A stretch of DNA of 64,000 nt from GCA-002727615 sp964442655 (GCA_964442655.1 CAYTZM010000004.1:1-64000); one strand, 5' to 3'; positions 36,174-46,213 are shown, counted from the stretch's first letter. Program-made: numbers and translations. The notes: a model not told the origin generated them from the sequence alone.

Positions 36174-36896
36174 ATGCTAAAAAGTAATATAAAATTAGAT
36201 CAATGTGAAAAATGTCCAGTTCTGGATGAATGTGTATGTATATCAGAAGATGAAAAATTACAATTCAATATTCTAAACACTTATAAAAGATACGATAAGA
36301 AATATAAAAAGAAAGAAATTATTTATTATGATGACATTAAGTTAAATAATATAATGACTCTAGTGAGTGGTTGGGTTTTAGAATATAGAGTATTAGAAAA
36401 TGGTCAAAGATGTATAGTAAATATTTATACTCCTGGAGATTTAATAGGATTTAATATAGATGAGAATTTTATCAATAAATCTATATTTATATCAGCTACT
36501 AACATAAAAACTTGTGTATTTGATAATAATACTTTAATTGATTTTATTAATAAAAATCCAATATTAGCTGGCTCAATAATAAAAAGATTATCTATAAATA
36601 TAGACAAAATGGCTAGTTTTTTAACTTCTATTACAAGGACAAAATCACAAGAAAGAATATTATATTTTATTTATTATATAGGGCAAAAAGTATATAAATT
36701 TAATTCTTCAAATATGGTAGATAAAGATATAGAGATTCCTTTAACTCAAGAAGAAATAGCTGATATTTTAGGTTTAACTTCTGTACATGTATCGAGAAGT
36801 ATAAGAACTTTAATTGATAATAAAGTTATAGTAGTAAATAAGCATAAATATAAATTTTTAGATACAGAAAAAATTGATTTAAATTATTCGCTATAA
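36174..36896 (+). CDS. fnr: FNR-type oxygen-sensing transcription regulator
   Basis: 240 residues, Crp/FNR superfamily. The N-terminal C11, C14 and C20 (CEKCPVLDEC) have the CxxC-x5-C spacing of E. coli FNR C20, C23, C29, and C114 (NIKTCVF) lies where C122 does, so all four [4Fe-4S] ligands are present. C22 and C80 are additional. The cyclic-nucleotide-type barrel contains IYTPGDLIGFN; the C-terminal HTH reads LTQEEIADILGLTSVHVSRSIRTL, with VxVSR in place of ExxSR, so the DNA site may differ a little from the FNR box. It should activate or repress in low oxygen. Confidence 0.9.
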   Translation: MLKSNIKLDQCEKCPVLDECVCISEDEKLQFNILNTYKRYDKKYKKKEIIYYDDIKLNNIMTLVSGWVLEYRVLENGQRCIVNIYTPGDLIGFNIDENFINKSIFISATNIKTCVFDNNTLIDFINKNPILAGSIIKRLSINIDKMASFLTSITRTKSQERILYFIYYIGQKVYKFNSSNMVDKDIEIPLTQEEIADILGLTSVHVSRSIRTLIDNKVIVVNKHKYKFLDTEKIDLNYSL

Positions 36897-36913
36897 TGAT
36901 AATTTAATTTTTA

Positions 36914-38359
36914 TTATTGTTTCCAAAAAGAAGGCATAAACAATATTAATATGGCAAAGAATTCTAATCTTCCTATAATCATTGCCATTGCTAAAGTCCA
37001 TTTAGCTGCATTAGGAAAATCACTAAAGTTTCCTGCAGGGCCAATTTCCGTACTTAGTCCTGGCCCTACTACTGCGATCGCTGTAGCAGCTGCTGACATT
37101 GAAGATAATATGTCTATGCCTAAGAAACACAATATTGAGGCAATGATTAAAGTAGACACAATGAATAAGAAAATTAATGATAAAATACTAAGAACAGTTT
37201 TATCTTCTATTGTAGCCTGAGAATAAGATATTTTAATTACTTGATGAGGTCTAAAAACTTTTTTTATTTGTTGTGCTATTACTTTAAATAATATTTGTAG
37301 TCTAAATATTTTTATTCCACCTGTTGTGGAGCCTGTACAACCACCAATAAACATAAATATAAATAATAACCCTATTGCGAAGCTACCCCATTGAGAAAAG
37401 TCATTTGTAGAATATCCTGTTCCAGTAATTATAGAGATAACATTAAATGTTGATATTCTGAGTGAAGTTAATAGATTAAAATCTATATTTATATATAACC
37501 AAATGGTCATTAAGAATATTGCAGATAGTATAAGGAGAAGGAATTTTTTTACTTGAGAATCAAATAATACTATTTTTAAATTATTATTTAAAGCTTTAAC
37601 AAAAAGTATAAAAGGCAAACTTGCTAAGATCATTCCTACTATAATTATAATTTCTATAGCTAGATTATTATAATGTCCTATAGAATTATTTTGGGTTGAA
37701 TATCCTCCAGTTGCTAGAGTAGTCATTGCATGACATATTGATTCAAATAATGACATTCCAGCTATATTAAGTGATATAGTACAGATAAAAGTTAATAATC
37801 CATATATTATAATAATGGAAGTCGCCATTTTTTTTACACTTTCTTTTAATTTGTCTGGTCGTTCTGCTTGTTCTGAAAAAAATAATTGCAAACCACTTAA
37901 ATGTAGAAGTGGTAAAGCAGCAACTGCCATCACTATGATTCCTATACCTCCTAGCCATTGAAGTATTGATCTCCATATTAATATTCCCTCAGACGCATTT
38001 TCTAAATTAGAAATTATTGTTGATCCTGCGGTTGTAATGCCACTAGTGGCTTCAAAGAAAGAATCCACATAACTTAGGTTTAAGCCAGAAAGATAAAAGG
38101 GTAATGCCGCAATAGCAGCTAATATAAACCAAGCCAAGCTAGTAAGTAAAAAAGTTTCTTTATTACTTATTTTTAAATTTTTACTTTTAAAAGCAAGGAT
38201 AATTGTGATACCTATAAAAAAGCATATTATTCCTGTAGAAGCAAATATTCTCCATTCTTGTTCTTGTGCTAAATAGTTGCATAATGCAGGGAATAACATC
38301 ATACATCCAAGTGTGGAAATTAGTATACCTAAAATATATAAAACTGACCTAAAATTCAT
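36914..38359 (-). CDS. trkH: Trk-type potassium uptake membrane protein
   Basis: 481 residues, ten or more membrane segments in four M1-P-M2 units. The pore loops with their filter glycines can be seen: SGITTAGSTII, TLATGGYSTQN, ITGTGYSTND and VVGPGLSTEIG. TrkH moves K+ and needs the TrkA NAD-binding regulator, which is not in this window. It stands convergent to fnr. Confidence 0.93.
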   Translation of the reverse strand: MNFRSVLYILGILISTLGCMMLFPALCNYLAQEQEWRIFASTGIICFFIGITIILAFKSKNLKISNKETFLLTSLAWFILAAIAALPFYLSGLNLSYVDSFFEATSGITTAGSTIISNLENASEGILIWRSILQWLGGIGIIVMAVAALPLLHLSGLQLFFSEQAERPDKLKESVKKMATSIIIIYGLLTFICTISLNIAGMSLFESICHAMTTLATGGYSTQNNSIGHYNNLAIEIIIIVGMILASLPFILFVKALNNNLKIVLFDSQVKKFLLLILSAIFLMTIWLYINIDFNLLTSLRISTFNVISIITGTGYSTNDFSQWGSFAIGLLFIFMFIGGCTGSTTGGIKIFRLQILFKVIAQQIKKVFRPHQVIKISYSQATIEDKTVLSILSLIFLFIVSTLIIASILCFLGIDILSSMSAAATAIAVVGPGLSTEIGPAGNFSDFPNAAKWTLAMAMIIGRLEFFAILILFMPSFWKQ

Positions 38360-38474
38360 TTAATAATCCAGTTAATACTAAAGATATATTAGCTTTTTTT
38401 TAGCAGTTTAAATACAAATTTATTATTTTATCTAATTAAAGAAAGTTATAATACTGTATAGTATGTATAATATG

Positions 38475-39401
38475 TTAATTAGTCTTGCAATTAGCTCCCC
38501 CAAGTACACAAAATCTTGAACAATGAGGATGGTTTAAATAAGTTTTTACATTTGTATCTATTAGTTTTTCTCCATAATCAAATTCCTTTATGTAAGGCAA
38601 TAAAGTACAAGAAACAACATGAGTTTTATGGTCTTCTTTTCTTTTAATTATCATTCTTGAATTAGAACACATTAAATGCATAGGGTTTACATTTAATATT
38701 TTCCAACAATCGGTAGTAATTTCAGCTGTTGTAATATTTGTATTCATTTCTGGAAATAATACTAATTCATTTGGATTATTAGCATTAATATTTAAATTTA
38801 GCTTGTTAAATAAATCATTAAATCCATTTCTTACTTTTTGTTCATTTTTAAAAAATATTCTTGATGCTATACTAATTTTAAAATTATTTTCATAAAGCCA
38901 TAGAATACCAATTATGGCTTTTTCCCAAGTATTTTTTCCTCTGATTTTTTCATGTATCTTTTGGGTATAATGATCTAATGAAATTCTAAATTTAAGATTG
39001 TTATATTTTTTTAAGGTTAAAATTAACTCTTTTCTATTTTGTAATGGTTGCATAGCATTAGTGAGAATTAAAACCTCATAATTTTGTTTTAGACAGGTTT
39101 GAATTATTTTAATAATGTCTTTATTCATAAAGGGTTCACCACCAGTTATTCCTATTGAATTGCAATGAATATTATTTATTTTTATTTCATTTAGGTATTT
39201 ATTTATATCATCGAGATTAAGGTATAAAAGATTATCATTATGAGGACTTGATTCAATATAACAATTTTTACATGCTAAATTACATAGAGTTCCTGTGTTA
39301 AACCAAAGTGTTTCTAAATTTGTAAAATTTACATAGGCCCTATTTTCTTTATTTTTTGTATAAAATTTGTTAGAAAATTTTTTGAAGTTTACAGATGTCA
39401 T
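38475..39401 (-). CDS. Radical SAM protein with C-terminal Cys cluster
   Basis: 308 residues. The radical SAM core has CNLACKNCY (C40, C44, C47, Cx3CxxC), GITGGEPFMNKDII for SAM binding, and RISLDHYTQKIHEKIRG. The C-terminal third has further Cys (MCSNSRM, VSCTLLPY, HCSRFCVLGGANC) that suggest an auxiliary SPASM/twitch-like Fe-S site. The reaction is unknown: such proteins modify peptides, tRNA or small metabolites. No obvious precursor peptide gene is next to it. The start overlaps the stop of the MaoC gene by one base (TAATG), so the two are translationally coupled. Confidence 0.8.
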   Translation of the reverse strand: MTSVNFKKFSNKFYTKNKENRAYVNFTNLETLWFNTGTLCNLACKNCYIESSPHNDNLLYLNLDDINKYLNEIKINNIHCNSIGITGGEPFMNKDIIKIIQTCLKQNYEVLILTNAMQPLQNRKELILTLKKYNNLKFRISLDHYTQKIHEKIRGKNTWEKAIIGILWLYENNFKISIASRIFFKNEQKVRNGFNDLFNKLNLNINANNPNELVLFPEMNTNITTAEITTDCWKILNVNPMHLMCSNSRMIIKRKEDHKTHVVSCTLLPYIKEFDYGEKLIDTNVKTYLNHPHCSRFCVLGGANCKTN

Positions 39402-39844
39402 TATTCAATATTTTTTTTTATTATACTTATGCTTTCCATTGTCATAATAAGTTCTTTCTTATTATTATATATTTGAGAATTAAATATTACACTTCCTATA
39501 GAAGGATTTGATTTACTATGATTTTTAGTAATTAAGGTTAATTTACCAGATATTTCTTGTTCAGGAAACAATGGTTTAATCCATCTAATTTCATTCATAC
39601 CTGGAGACCCAAGAGATGCTAAATCGATTAGAAAACTATCATATAACATTCTCATATATAAGGCACAAGTATGCCAGCCTGATGCACAAAGACCTCCAAA
39701 TAAGGAGTTTTTAGCCTTTTCTTCGTCTATATGGAAAGGTTGAGGATCATATTTTTTAGCAAAATCAATAATATCTTTTTTTGTAACATATATGGGTCCT
39801 ATCGATATTTTTTGGCCTATGTATAAATCTTCAAAGTAAATCAT
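39401..39844 (-). CDS. MaoC-like hot-dog dehydratase
   Basis: 147 residues, single hot-dog domain. The hydratase motif is FAKKYDPQPFHIDEEKAKNSLFGGLCASGWHT with Asp/His catalytic pair (DPQPFH), the R-specific enoyl-CoA hydratase signature, given here in separate parts: YDPQPFHIDEE and GGLCASGWHT. Substrate not determined. It is the first gene of a two-gene unit with the radical SAM gene. Confidence 0.86.
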   Translation of the reverse strand: MIYFEDLYIGQKISIGPIYVTKKDIIDFAKKYDPQPFHIDEEKAKNSLFGGLCASGWHTCALYMRMLYDSFLIDLASLGSPGMNEIRWIKPLFPEQEISGKLTLITKNHSKSNPSIGSVIFNSQIYNNKKELIMTMESISIIKKNIE

Positions 39845-40139
39845 ATTTTTGTTATATTCTCCTTTTAATTTGTTCTAATTTAACTGTATTGTTATTAGTA
39901 AGATAATATATTACAATGCATTTGGTATAATTTTTATTTTTCCATTATTTATTGTTACCTAATAATTAAGTTTTCTATAGATTTAAATATGGAACTTATA
40001 ATAAAAATACAACTTATATTTAATAAAATTTCAATAATTTAATTTATATTAATATTTGCTTGTATTTTAAATTTTGTTTAGTCTCCACCTCCATGGATTT
40101 TACAAATTAATTAAATAGTTATTTGATAGTGATGAAGAT
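39845..40139. other. 295-base gap between divergent maoC and gltB
   Basis: Almost pure A/T, with one richer patch, GTCTCCACCTCCATGGA at about 40081-40097, that I cannot assign. It must hold promoters for both divergent units. A half-fitting FNR-type site (TTGAT-N4-ATGAA, 40123-40136) is too close to the gltB ATG and too weak to call. No gene or RNA structure recognised. Confidence 0.4.
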
Positions 40140-43100
40140 ATGAAAACAATAAATAAGATTAAACATTTTTCTGCAAGACCTAAAAGCCAAGGCTTATATG
40201 ATGAGAATATGGAACATGATGCATGTGGCATAGGTTTTATTGCAAATATAAATAATAGACAAGAACATTCTATAATAATGGATGGACTGAAAATATTAGA
40301 TAATTTAACCCATAGGGGCGCTGTAGGAGCCGACCCAACTATTGGGGATGGTGCTGGTTTACTTATGCAAATTCCAGATTTATTTTTAAGAGAAGAATGT
40401 TCTAAGTTAAATATTAGTTTGCCTGAAAGCGGAAAATATGCTGTGGCGCAAATATTTTTACCTAGAAATATAAATAAGCAAAAATATTGTGAAGAAATTA
40501 TTGAAGAATTAGTAAATAAAAGTGATGCGGAATTTTTAGGTTGGAGAATAGTTCCTACTAAAGAAGGTGCAGTTTCAGATTCAGTAAATGCTTCAGCTCC
40601 GATAATAAAACAAGCATTTATTTCTTCTAAAGAAAATAAAATAAATCAAGATCAATTAGAACGAAAAGTATATGTAATAAGAAAACAACTTTCAAACAGA
40701 CTAAGAGATGACAAAAATCTTGAAAAAGATAATTTATATGTATGTTCGTTTTCTACTAGAACGGTAAATTATAAAGGGATGTTGCTTTCTGATACAGTAG
40801 GGACTTTTTATCTAGATTTACAGGATAAAAGAGTTGTAAGCGCTTTAGCATTAGTGCACCAGAGATTTTCGACAAATACATTTCCTTCATGGGATTTGGC
40901 TCAGCCATTTAGAATGATTTGTCATAATGGTGAAATAAATACTCTAAGAGGTAATATAAATTGGATGAATGCTAGAAAGCATATGATGTCATCTGATCTA
41001 TTAGGAGAAGATTTAAAGAAGATTTGGCCAATAATAGCAGAAGGTCAGTCAGATTCAGCTTGTTTTGATAATGCCTTAGAATTGTTAGTTATGGGAGGAT
41101 ATAGTTTATCACATGCTATGATGTTGCTAATTCCAGAAGCTTGGAAAGGCAATAATCTTATGGATAAAGAAAGACGAGCATTTTATGAATACAACTCAAC
41201 TTTAATGGAACCGTGGGATGGCCCAGCTGCTGTTGCTTTTACTGATGGTAGGCAGATAGGAGCTACGCTTGATAGAAATGGATTAAGGCCTGCTAGATAT
41301 TTTGTTACAAAAGATCAAAAAATAGTTCTTTCTTCAGAAATGGGAGTTCTTCCTTATCCGGAAGACCAGATAAAAGAAAAATGGAGACTACAACCTGGTA
41401 AAATGCTCTTAGTTGATTTAGAAAAAGGAGCTATTATTACTGATGCAGAGGTAAAAAAAGAATTAATCACAAATTATCCATATGTTTCAATAGTAGAAGA
41501 AAGTAAAATCAATATAAATGATTTAAATAATTTTGAATCAGAAAATTTAAATCTTTCTGATGATGAAAAATTAGATATGCAGCAGGCTTTTGCTTATACT
41601 CAAGAAGATATAAAGTTTCTAATTTCTCCGATGATAGATACTGGTCAAGAAGCTACTGGTTCCATGGGAACGGATACTCCTATCGCTGTTTTATCATCTA
41701 AACATAAGCTTTTATATAATTTTTTTAAGCAGCTTTTTGCTCAAGTAACAAATCCTGCAATAGATCCTATACGAGAGAAAATGGTAATGAGCTTGACGAG
41801 TATTCTAGGCCCTCGAAAAAATTTATTATCTTTGTTACCTATGAAATCAAAGTGTTTGATGTTAGATCAGCCTATTTTAAATAATATTCAAATTTCAGCT
41901 ATTAAGAATATAGCAAAAATAAATAATTCAGGACATAAATCGTCAATTTTAGATGCTACTTCTTTTATTCAAGATGGAATTGATGGAATGAAAGAATGTG
42001 TTGAGAATCTTAAAATTACTGCTGAAAAAGCTATTAAAGCTGGCACAAATATTTTAATAATTTCAGATAGAAAAATATCTAAAAATAAAATTGCTATCCC
42101 TATGTTATTAGCACTATCTGCAATTCATCAACATTTAATTAGAGTAGGTTTGCGGACAGAAGTAGGTATAGCGATAGAAACAGGAGAAGCGCGTGAGATT
42201 CATCATTATTGTGTTTTAGCAGGTTATGGAGCTGATGCTATAAATCCTTATTTAGCATTTGAAACTATTAAAGATATTATAAAGAGTCCTTCGATCAGTC
42301 TTAGTTTTGATGAAGCATGCAAGAATTATATTATAGCGATTGGAAAAGGTATTTTGAAAGTGATGTCCAAGATGGGTATTTCAACGTATCAGTCATATAA
42401 TGGGGCACAAATTTTTGATGCTGTAGGGTTATCTAGTGAATTTATTGACGAGTATTTTCCTGGAACTTCTTCTAAAATTGAGGGTTATTGTCTTTCCGAT
42501 ATATTAATTTCTGCAATAAAGTGTCACCATAAGGCTTATGGAGATGAGGCAATATTAAAAAATATGTTGGAAGTTGGCGGAGATTATGCTTATAGACTTA
42601 GAGGGGAAAATCATGTATGGACTCCTGATACAGTGAGTGACTTACAACATGCAGTAAGAGGAAATTCTGAAGAAAAATATAATGAATATGCTAAAATAGT
42701 TAATCGACAATCTAAACAAAAAATGACACCTAGAGGCATGTTTGATTTAAAGTTTTCTGAAAATCCATTGTCATTAGATGAAGTAGAGTCTGCAAAAAAT
42801 ATAGTGAAGCGTTTTGCCACTGGAGCGATGTCTTTCGGTTCTATTTCAAGAGAAGCACATACAACTTTAGCGATAGCTATGAACAAGATAGGTGGAAAAT
42901 CTAATACAGGCGAAGGAGGAGAAGAAGCAGATAGATTCCAAGTTAGATCTGATGGAAGTTCTATGCGTTCAGCTATTAAACAAGTTGCTTCTGGAAGGTT
43001 TGGGGTAACTACAGAGTATTTGGTTAATGCAGACGATATTCAAATTAAAATAGCTCAGGGAGCAAAACCAGGTGAAGGTGGCCAATTACCAGGACACAAA

Positions 43101-44765
43101 GTGGATCCTATAATTGCTAAAGTAAGACATTCTACTCCAGGGGTAGGACTAATATCTCCTCCTCCACATCATGATATTTATTCAATTGAAGACTTGGCTC
43201 AACTTATCTTTGATTTAAAGAATGTAAATTCTAAAGCTAGAATTAGTGTAAAATTAGTTTCCGAAATTGGAGTGGGCACAGTAGCCGCAGGTGTTGCCAA
43301 AGCTAGAGCTGATCATATTACAATAGCTGGATTTGAGGGAGGTACTGGTGCTAGTCCTTTAACATCAATTAAGCATGCAGGGTCTCCTTGGGAAATAGGT
43401 TTAGCAGAAACTCAACAAACATTAGTTTTAAATGGTCTTAGAGAAAGGACTTCATTACAAGTAGATGGAGGCTTAAGAACAGGAAGAGATGTAGTTATTG
43501 GAGCATTATTAGGAGCTGATGAATTTGGCTTTTCAACAGCACCGTTAATAGCATCTGGATGTATTATGATGAGAAAGTGTCATTTAAATACATGTCCTGT
43601 AGGTATCGCTACACAGAATACTGAATTACGTAAGAAATTTACTGGCACTCCGGAGCATGTAATTAATTATTTTTTCTTTGTAGCAGAAGAGGTAAGAAAT
43701 CTTATGGCTAAACTAGGTTTTAAAAATTTTAATGATATGATAGGTAGAGTAGAAAAATTAGATGCAAAATTAGCTATACAAAAATGGAAAAATTCTGGAT
43801 TAGATTTTTCCAAGCTTTTTTATAAACCAGAGTTAGATGATGATTGTAAGTTATATAATTGTGATACTCAAAACCATCCTATAAAAGATATTTTAGATAG
43901 AAAGTTGCTGCCTTTAGTTGATATTGCCATAGAGAAAGACTTGTCGCAGGAAATAAATTTAAATATAAAAAATACTGATAGAACTGCTGGAGCTATGATT
44001 TCTGGAGCTATAGCTTCTATAAAAGGGTATGCTGGTTTAGAGGATGATAAAATTATAATTAATTTGACTGGAACAGCGGGACAATCTTTTGGAGCTTTTT
44101 TATCTAAAGGAGTTACTTTTAATTTATCAGGAGAAGCTAATGATTATGTCGGAAAAGGTTTGTCGGGTGGAAAGCTAATAGTTAAACCTACCGAAGATTC
44201 TAGTATAATATCTAAAGAATCTATGATTGTTGGTAATACAGTACTTTATGGAGCTATTTCTGGAGAATGTTATTTTAGAGGTATAGCAGGAGAGCGCTTT
44301 TGTGTAAGAAATTCAGGTGCTATAGCAGTAATAGAAGGTGTTGGTGATCATGGCTGCGAGTATATGACTGGAGGAGTAGTGTTATGTTTGGGAAGTATAG
44401 GTAGAAATTTTGCTGCTGGAATGAGCGGTGGTGTTGCTTATATTTATGATCCAAATGATAAGGTTTCTCTATATTTAAATGATGAAATGGTTGAAATTGA
44501 GGATTTGAATATTATAGAAATAGATAGTAATTTTGAATATGAAAATATTGCTCACGTGATGAAGAATATGCTTGAAGGAGATAATTTGAAAATTAAATAT
44601 TTACTAGATAAACATATTTTATATACCTCTAGTGATTTGGCTATTTCAATTATTGAAGATTGGGATAATTCATTAAAATATTTTAAAAAAATTATGCCAA
44701 TAGACTATAAGAATGTGCTTTTAAAAAAAAATAATATTAAAAGCAGTAAGTATAAAACTGCATAA
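40140..44765 (+). CDS. gltB: Glutamate synthase (NADPH) large subunit
   Basis: 1541 residues, full size. The class II amidotransferase domain starts after a short propeptide at Cys29 (EHDACGIGF), the N-terminal nucleophile; HQRFSTNTFPSWDLAQPFR and HNGEINTLRGN follow. The central and FMN domains contain GEGGQLPGHKVD and HHDIYSIEDLAQLI, and the [3Fe-4S] cluster Cys are in CIMMRKCHLNTCPVG. The C-terminal GXGXG beta-helix is present (SKGVTFNLSGEAND, GGVVLCLG). It makes two glutamates from glutamine and 2-oxoglutarate. Confidence 0.98.
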   Translation: MKTINKIKHFSARPKSQGLYDENMEHDACGIGFIANINNRQEHSIIMDGLKILDNLTHRGAVGADPTIGDGAGLLMQIPDLFLREECSKLNISLPESGKYAVAQIFLPRNINKQKYCEEIIEELVNKSDAEFLGWRIVPTKEGAVSDSVNASAPIIKQAFISSKENKINQDQLERKVYVIRKQLSNRLRDDKNLEKDNLYVCSFSTRTVNYKGMLLSDTVGTFYLDLQDKRVVSALALVHQRFSTNTFPSWDLAQPFRMICHNGEINTLRGNINWMNARKHMMSSDLLGEDLKKIWPIIAEGQSDSACFDNALELLVMGGYSLSHAMMLLIPEAWKGNNLMDKERRAFYEYNSTLMEPWDGPAAVAFTDGRQIGATLDRNGLRPARYFVTKDQKIVLSSEMGVLPYPEDQIKEKWRLQPGKMLLVDLEKGAIITDAEVKKELITNYPYVSIVEESKININDLNNFESENLNLSDDEKLDMQQAFAYTQEDIKFLISPMIDTGQEATGSMGTDTPIAVLSSKHKLLYNFFKQLFAQVTNPAIDPIREKMVMSLTSILGPRKNLLSLLPMKSKCLMLDQPILNNIQISAIKNIAKINNSGHKSSILDATSFIQDGIDGMKECVENLKITAEKAIKAGTNILIISDRKISKNKIAIPMLLALSAIHQHLIRVGLRTEVGIAIETGEAREIHHYCVLAGYGADAINPYLAFETIKDIIKSPSISLSFDEACKNYIIAIGKGILKVMSKMGISTYQSYNGAQIFDAVGLSSEFIDEYFPGTSSKIEGYCLSDILISAIKCHHKAYGDEAILKNMLEVGGDYAYRLRGENHVWTPDTVSDLQHAVRGNSEEKYNEYAKIVNRQSKQKMTPRGMFDLKFSENPLSLDEVESAKNIVKRFATGAMSFGSISREAHTTLAIAMNKIGGKSNTGEGGEEADRFQVRSDGSSMRSAIKQVASGRFGVTTEYLVNADDIQIKIAQGAKPGEGGQLPGHKVDPIIAKVRHSTPGVGLISPPPHHDIYSIEDLAQLIFDLKNVNSKARISVKLVSEIGVGTVAAGVAKARADHITIAGFEGGTGASPLTSIKHAGSPWEIGLAETQQTLVLNGLRERTSLQVDGGLRTGRDVVIGALLGADEFGFSTAPLIASGCIMMRKCHLNTCPVGIATQNTELRKKFTGTPEHVINYFFFVAEEVRNLMAKLGFKNFNDMIGRVEKLDAKLAIQKWKNSGLDFSKLFYKPELDDDCKLYNCDTQNHPIKDILDRKLLPLVDIAIEKDLSQEINLNIKNTDRTAGAMISGAIASIKGYAGLEDDKIIINLTGTAGQSFGAFLSKGVTFNLSGEANDYVGKGLSGGKLIVKPTEDSSIISKESMIVGNTVLYGAISGECYFRGIAGERFCVRNSGAIAVIEGVGDHGCEYMTGGVVLCLGSIGRNFAAGMSGGVAYIYDPNDKVSLYLNDEMVEIEDLNIIEIDSNFEYENIAHVMKNMLEGDNLKIKYLLDKHILYTSSDLAISIIEDWDNSLKYFKKIMPIDYKNVLLKKNNIKSSKYKTA

Positions 44766-44777
44766 ATAAGGTAAGTT

Positions 44778-46184
44778 ATGGGAAAAGTTACAGGGTTTTT
44801 AGAAATAGAAAGAGAAGATAGCTCTTATAAACCAGTGAAAGAAAGAATTAAACACTTTAAGGAATTTACTGAAGAGCTTGATAAAACAAAACTATCTCAA
44901 CAGGGTGCGAGATGCATGGATTGTGGAATTCCATATTGTCATACGGGTTGTCCTGTTAATAATATTATTCCTGATTGGAATGATTTGGTTTATAATAATG
45001 AGTGGGAAGAAGCTATTAAGGTTCTTCATTCTACAAATAATTTTCCTGAATTTACGGGTAGAATTTGTCCAGCACCATGTGAAGCCTCCTGTACATTAAA
45101 TCTTGATGATAAACCAGTTACAATTAAATCAATAGAACGTTCTATTATAGATAATGCATGGAAAAGTGGGTTCATTAAACCTGAAATAGCAAAAATTAAA
45201 ACAAGTAAACAAATAGCTATTATTGGTTCAGGACCAGCAGGTATGTCTGCATCACAACAATTATTAAGAGTAGGACATGAAGTCCATTTGTATGAAAAAA
45301 ATGAAAAGATAGGTGGCTTATTACGTTATGGAATTCCTGATTTTAAAATGGAAAAACATTTAATAGATAAAAGACAAGAGCAAATGATAAAAGAAGGCTT
45401 AGTTATTAAAAATAATGTTAATATCGGAGTTGATATTTCTCTGAAAGAAATAAATAAGAAATATGATGCTGTCTTGTTATGTGGAGGTGCAGAGAAGCCT
45501 AGAGATTTATTAATTCCAGGTAGAAAACTTGAGGGTATAGAGTTTGCTATGGATTTTTTACCAAATCAAAATAGAATTAATTCCGGAGAAAAATTAAAAG
45601 ATGAAAATTTCATAAGCGCTAAGAATAAAAATGTTGTTGTTATTGGTGGTGGAGATACAGGTTCTGATTGTATAGGAACTTCAATTCGTCAAGGAGCAAG
45701 ACAAGTGATTCAATTAGAAATTATGCCTATGCCTCCTGAAGAGGAGAATAAGGGATTAACTTGGCCAGACTGGCCTTTAAAAATGAGAGTGTCGAGTTCT
45801 CAAGAAGAAGGAGTTATAAGAGATTTTTCTGTTTTAACAAGTAGTTTTATAGAAAAAAATGGTAAAGTTAGTGGCTTGGTTTGTAATCGTGTTGATGATA
45901 ATTTAAAAATTGTTCCTAAAACTGAGTTTATTATTGAATCAGATTTAGTTCTGTTAGCTATGGGGTTTTTAGGGCCAGTTACAGATAATTATATTGTTGA
46001 TTTAGACTCAAGAGGAAATATTTTTGCCAATACAGAGGATTATAAAACTTCATTAGAAGGAGTGTTCTCAGCCGGTGATATGAGAAGAGGTCAATCTTTA
46101 GTAGTTTGGGCTATTAGAGAAGGAAGACAAGCTGCCAGATCTATAGATAAATATCTTATGGGAAAAACTATACTTCCTAGCTAA
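44778..46184 (+). CDS. gltD: Glutamate synthase small subunit
   Basis: 468 residues, the usual GltD length. N-terminal Fe-S Cys in CMDCGIPYCHTGCPVNN and CPAPCEASCTLN, two nucleotide-binding sites IIGSGPAGMSASQQL (FAD) and VVIGGGDTGSDCIGTS (NADPH), and the closing GVFSAGDMRRGQSLVVWAI. It passes electrons from NADPH to GltB. It lies 12 bases after gltB in the same operon. Confidence 0.98.
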   Translation: MGKVTGFLEIEREDSSYKPVKERIKHFKEFTEELDKTKLSQQGARCMDCGIPYCHTGCPVNNIIPDWNDLVYNNEWEEAIKVLHSTNNFPEFTGRICPAPCEASCTLNLDDKPVTIKSIERSIIDNAWKSGFIKPEIAKIKTSKQIAIIGSGPAGMSASQQLLRVGHEVHLYEKNEKIGGLLRYGIPDFKMEKHLIDKRQEQMIKEGLVIKNNVNIGVDISLKEINKKYDAVLLCGGAEKPRDLLIPGRKLEGIEFAMDFLPNQNRINSGEKLKDENFISAKNKNVVVIGGGDTGSDCIGTSIRQGARQVIQLEIMPMPPEEENKGLTWPDWPLKMRVSSSQEEGVIRDFSVLTSSFIEKNGKVSGLVCNRVDDNLKIVPKTEFIIESDLVLLAMGFLGPVTDNYIVDLDSRGNIFANTEDYKTSLEGVFSAGDMRRGQSLVVWAIREGRQAARSIDKYLMGKTILPS

Positions 46185-46188
46185 ATAA

Positions 46189-46213
46189 ATACTTGACCAA
46201 TTTAGTCTAGAAT
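46189..46213 (+). promoter_or_regulatory. IscR type 1-like operator in the iscR-suf promoter
   Basis: The 25 bases fit the E. coli IscR type 1 consensus ATASYYGACTRwwwYAGTCRRSTAT at 22 of 25 positions by eye, with mismatches at positions 10, 20 and 23. The core TTGAC..TAGTC is intact. The same bases include a -35-like TTGACC (46193-46198) and, 17 bases on, a -10-like TATATA (46216-46221), so the regulator would cover the promoter. This supports autoregulation of the Rrf2 gene by its Fe-S form. Confidence 0.7.

Noticed and set aside
40081..40097. CTCCACCTCCA patch upstream of gltB, reminiscent of the end of a tmRNA or tRNA-like RNA
   Set aside because: No T arm or acceptor partner could be found around it.
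40123..40136. FNR-box-like TTGAT-N4-ATGAA before gltB
   Set aside because: One half mismatched and only 4 bases from the ATG, unsuited for normal promoter control.
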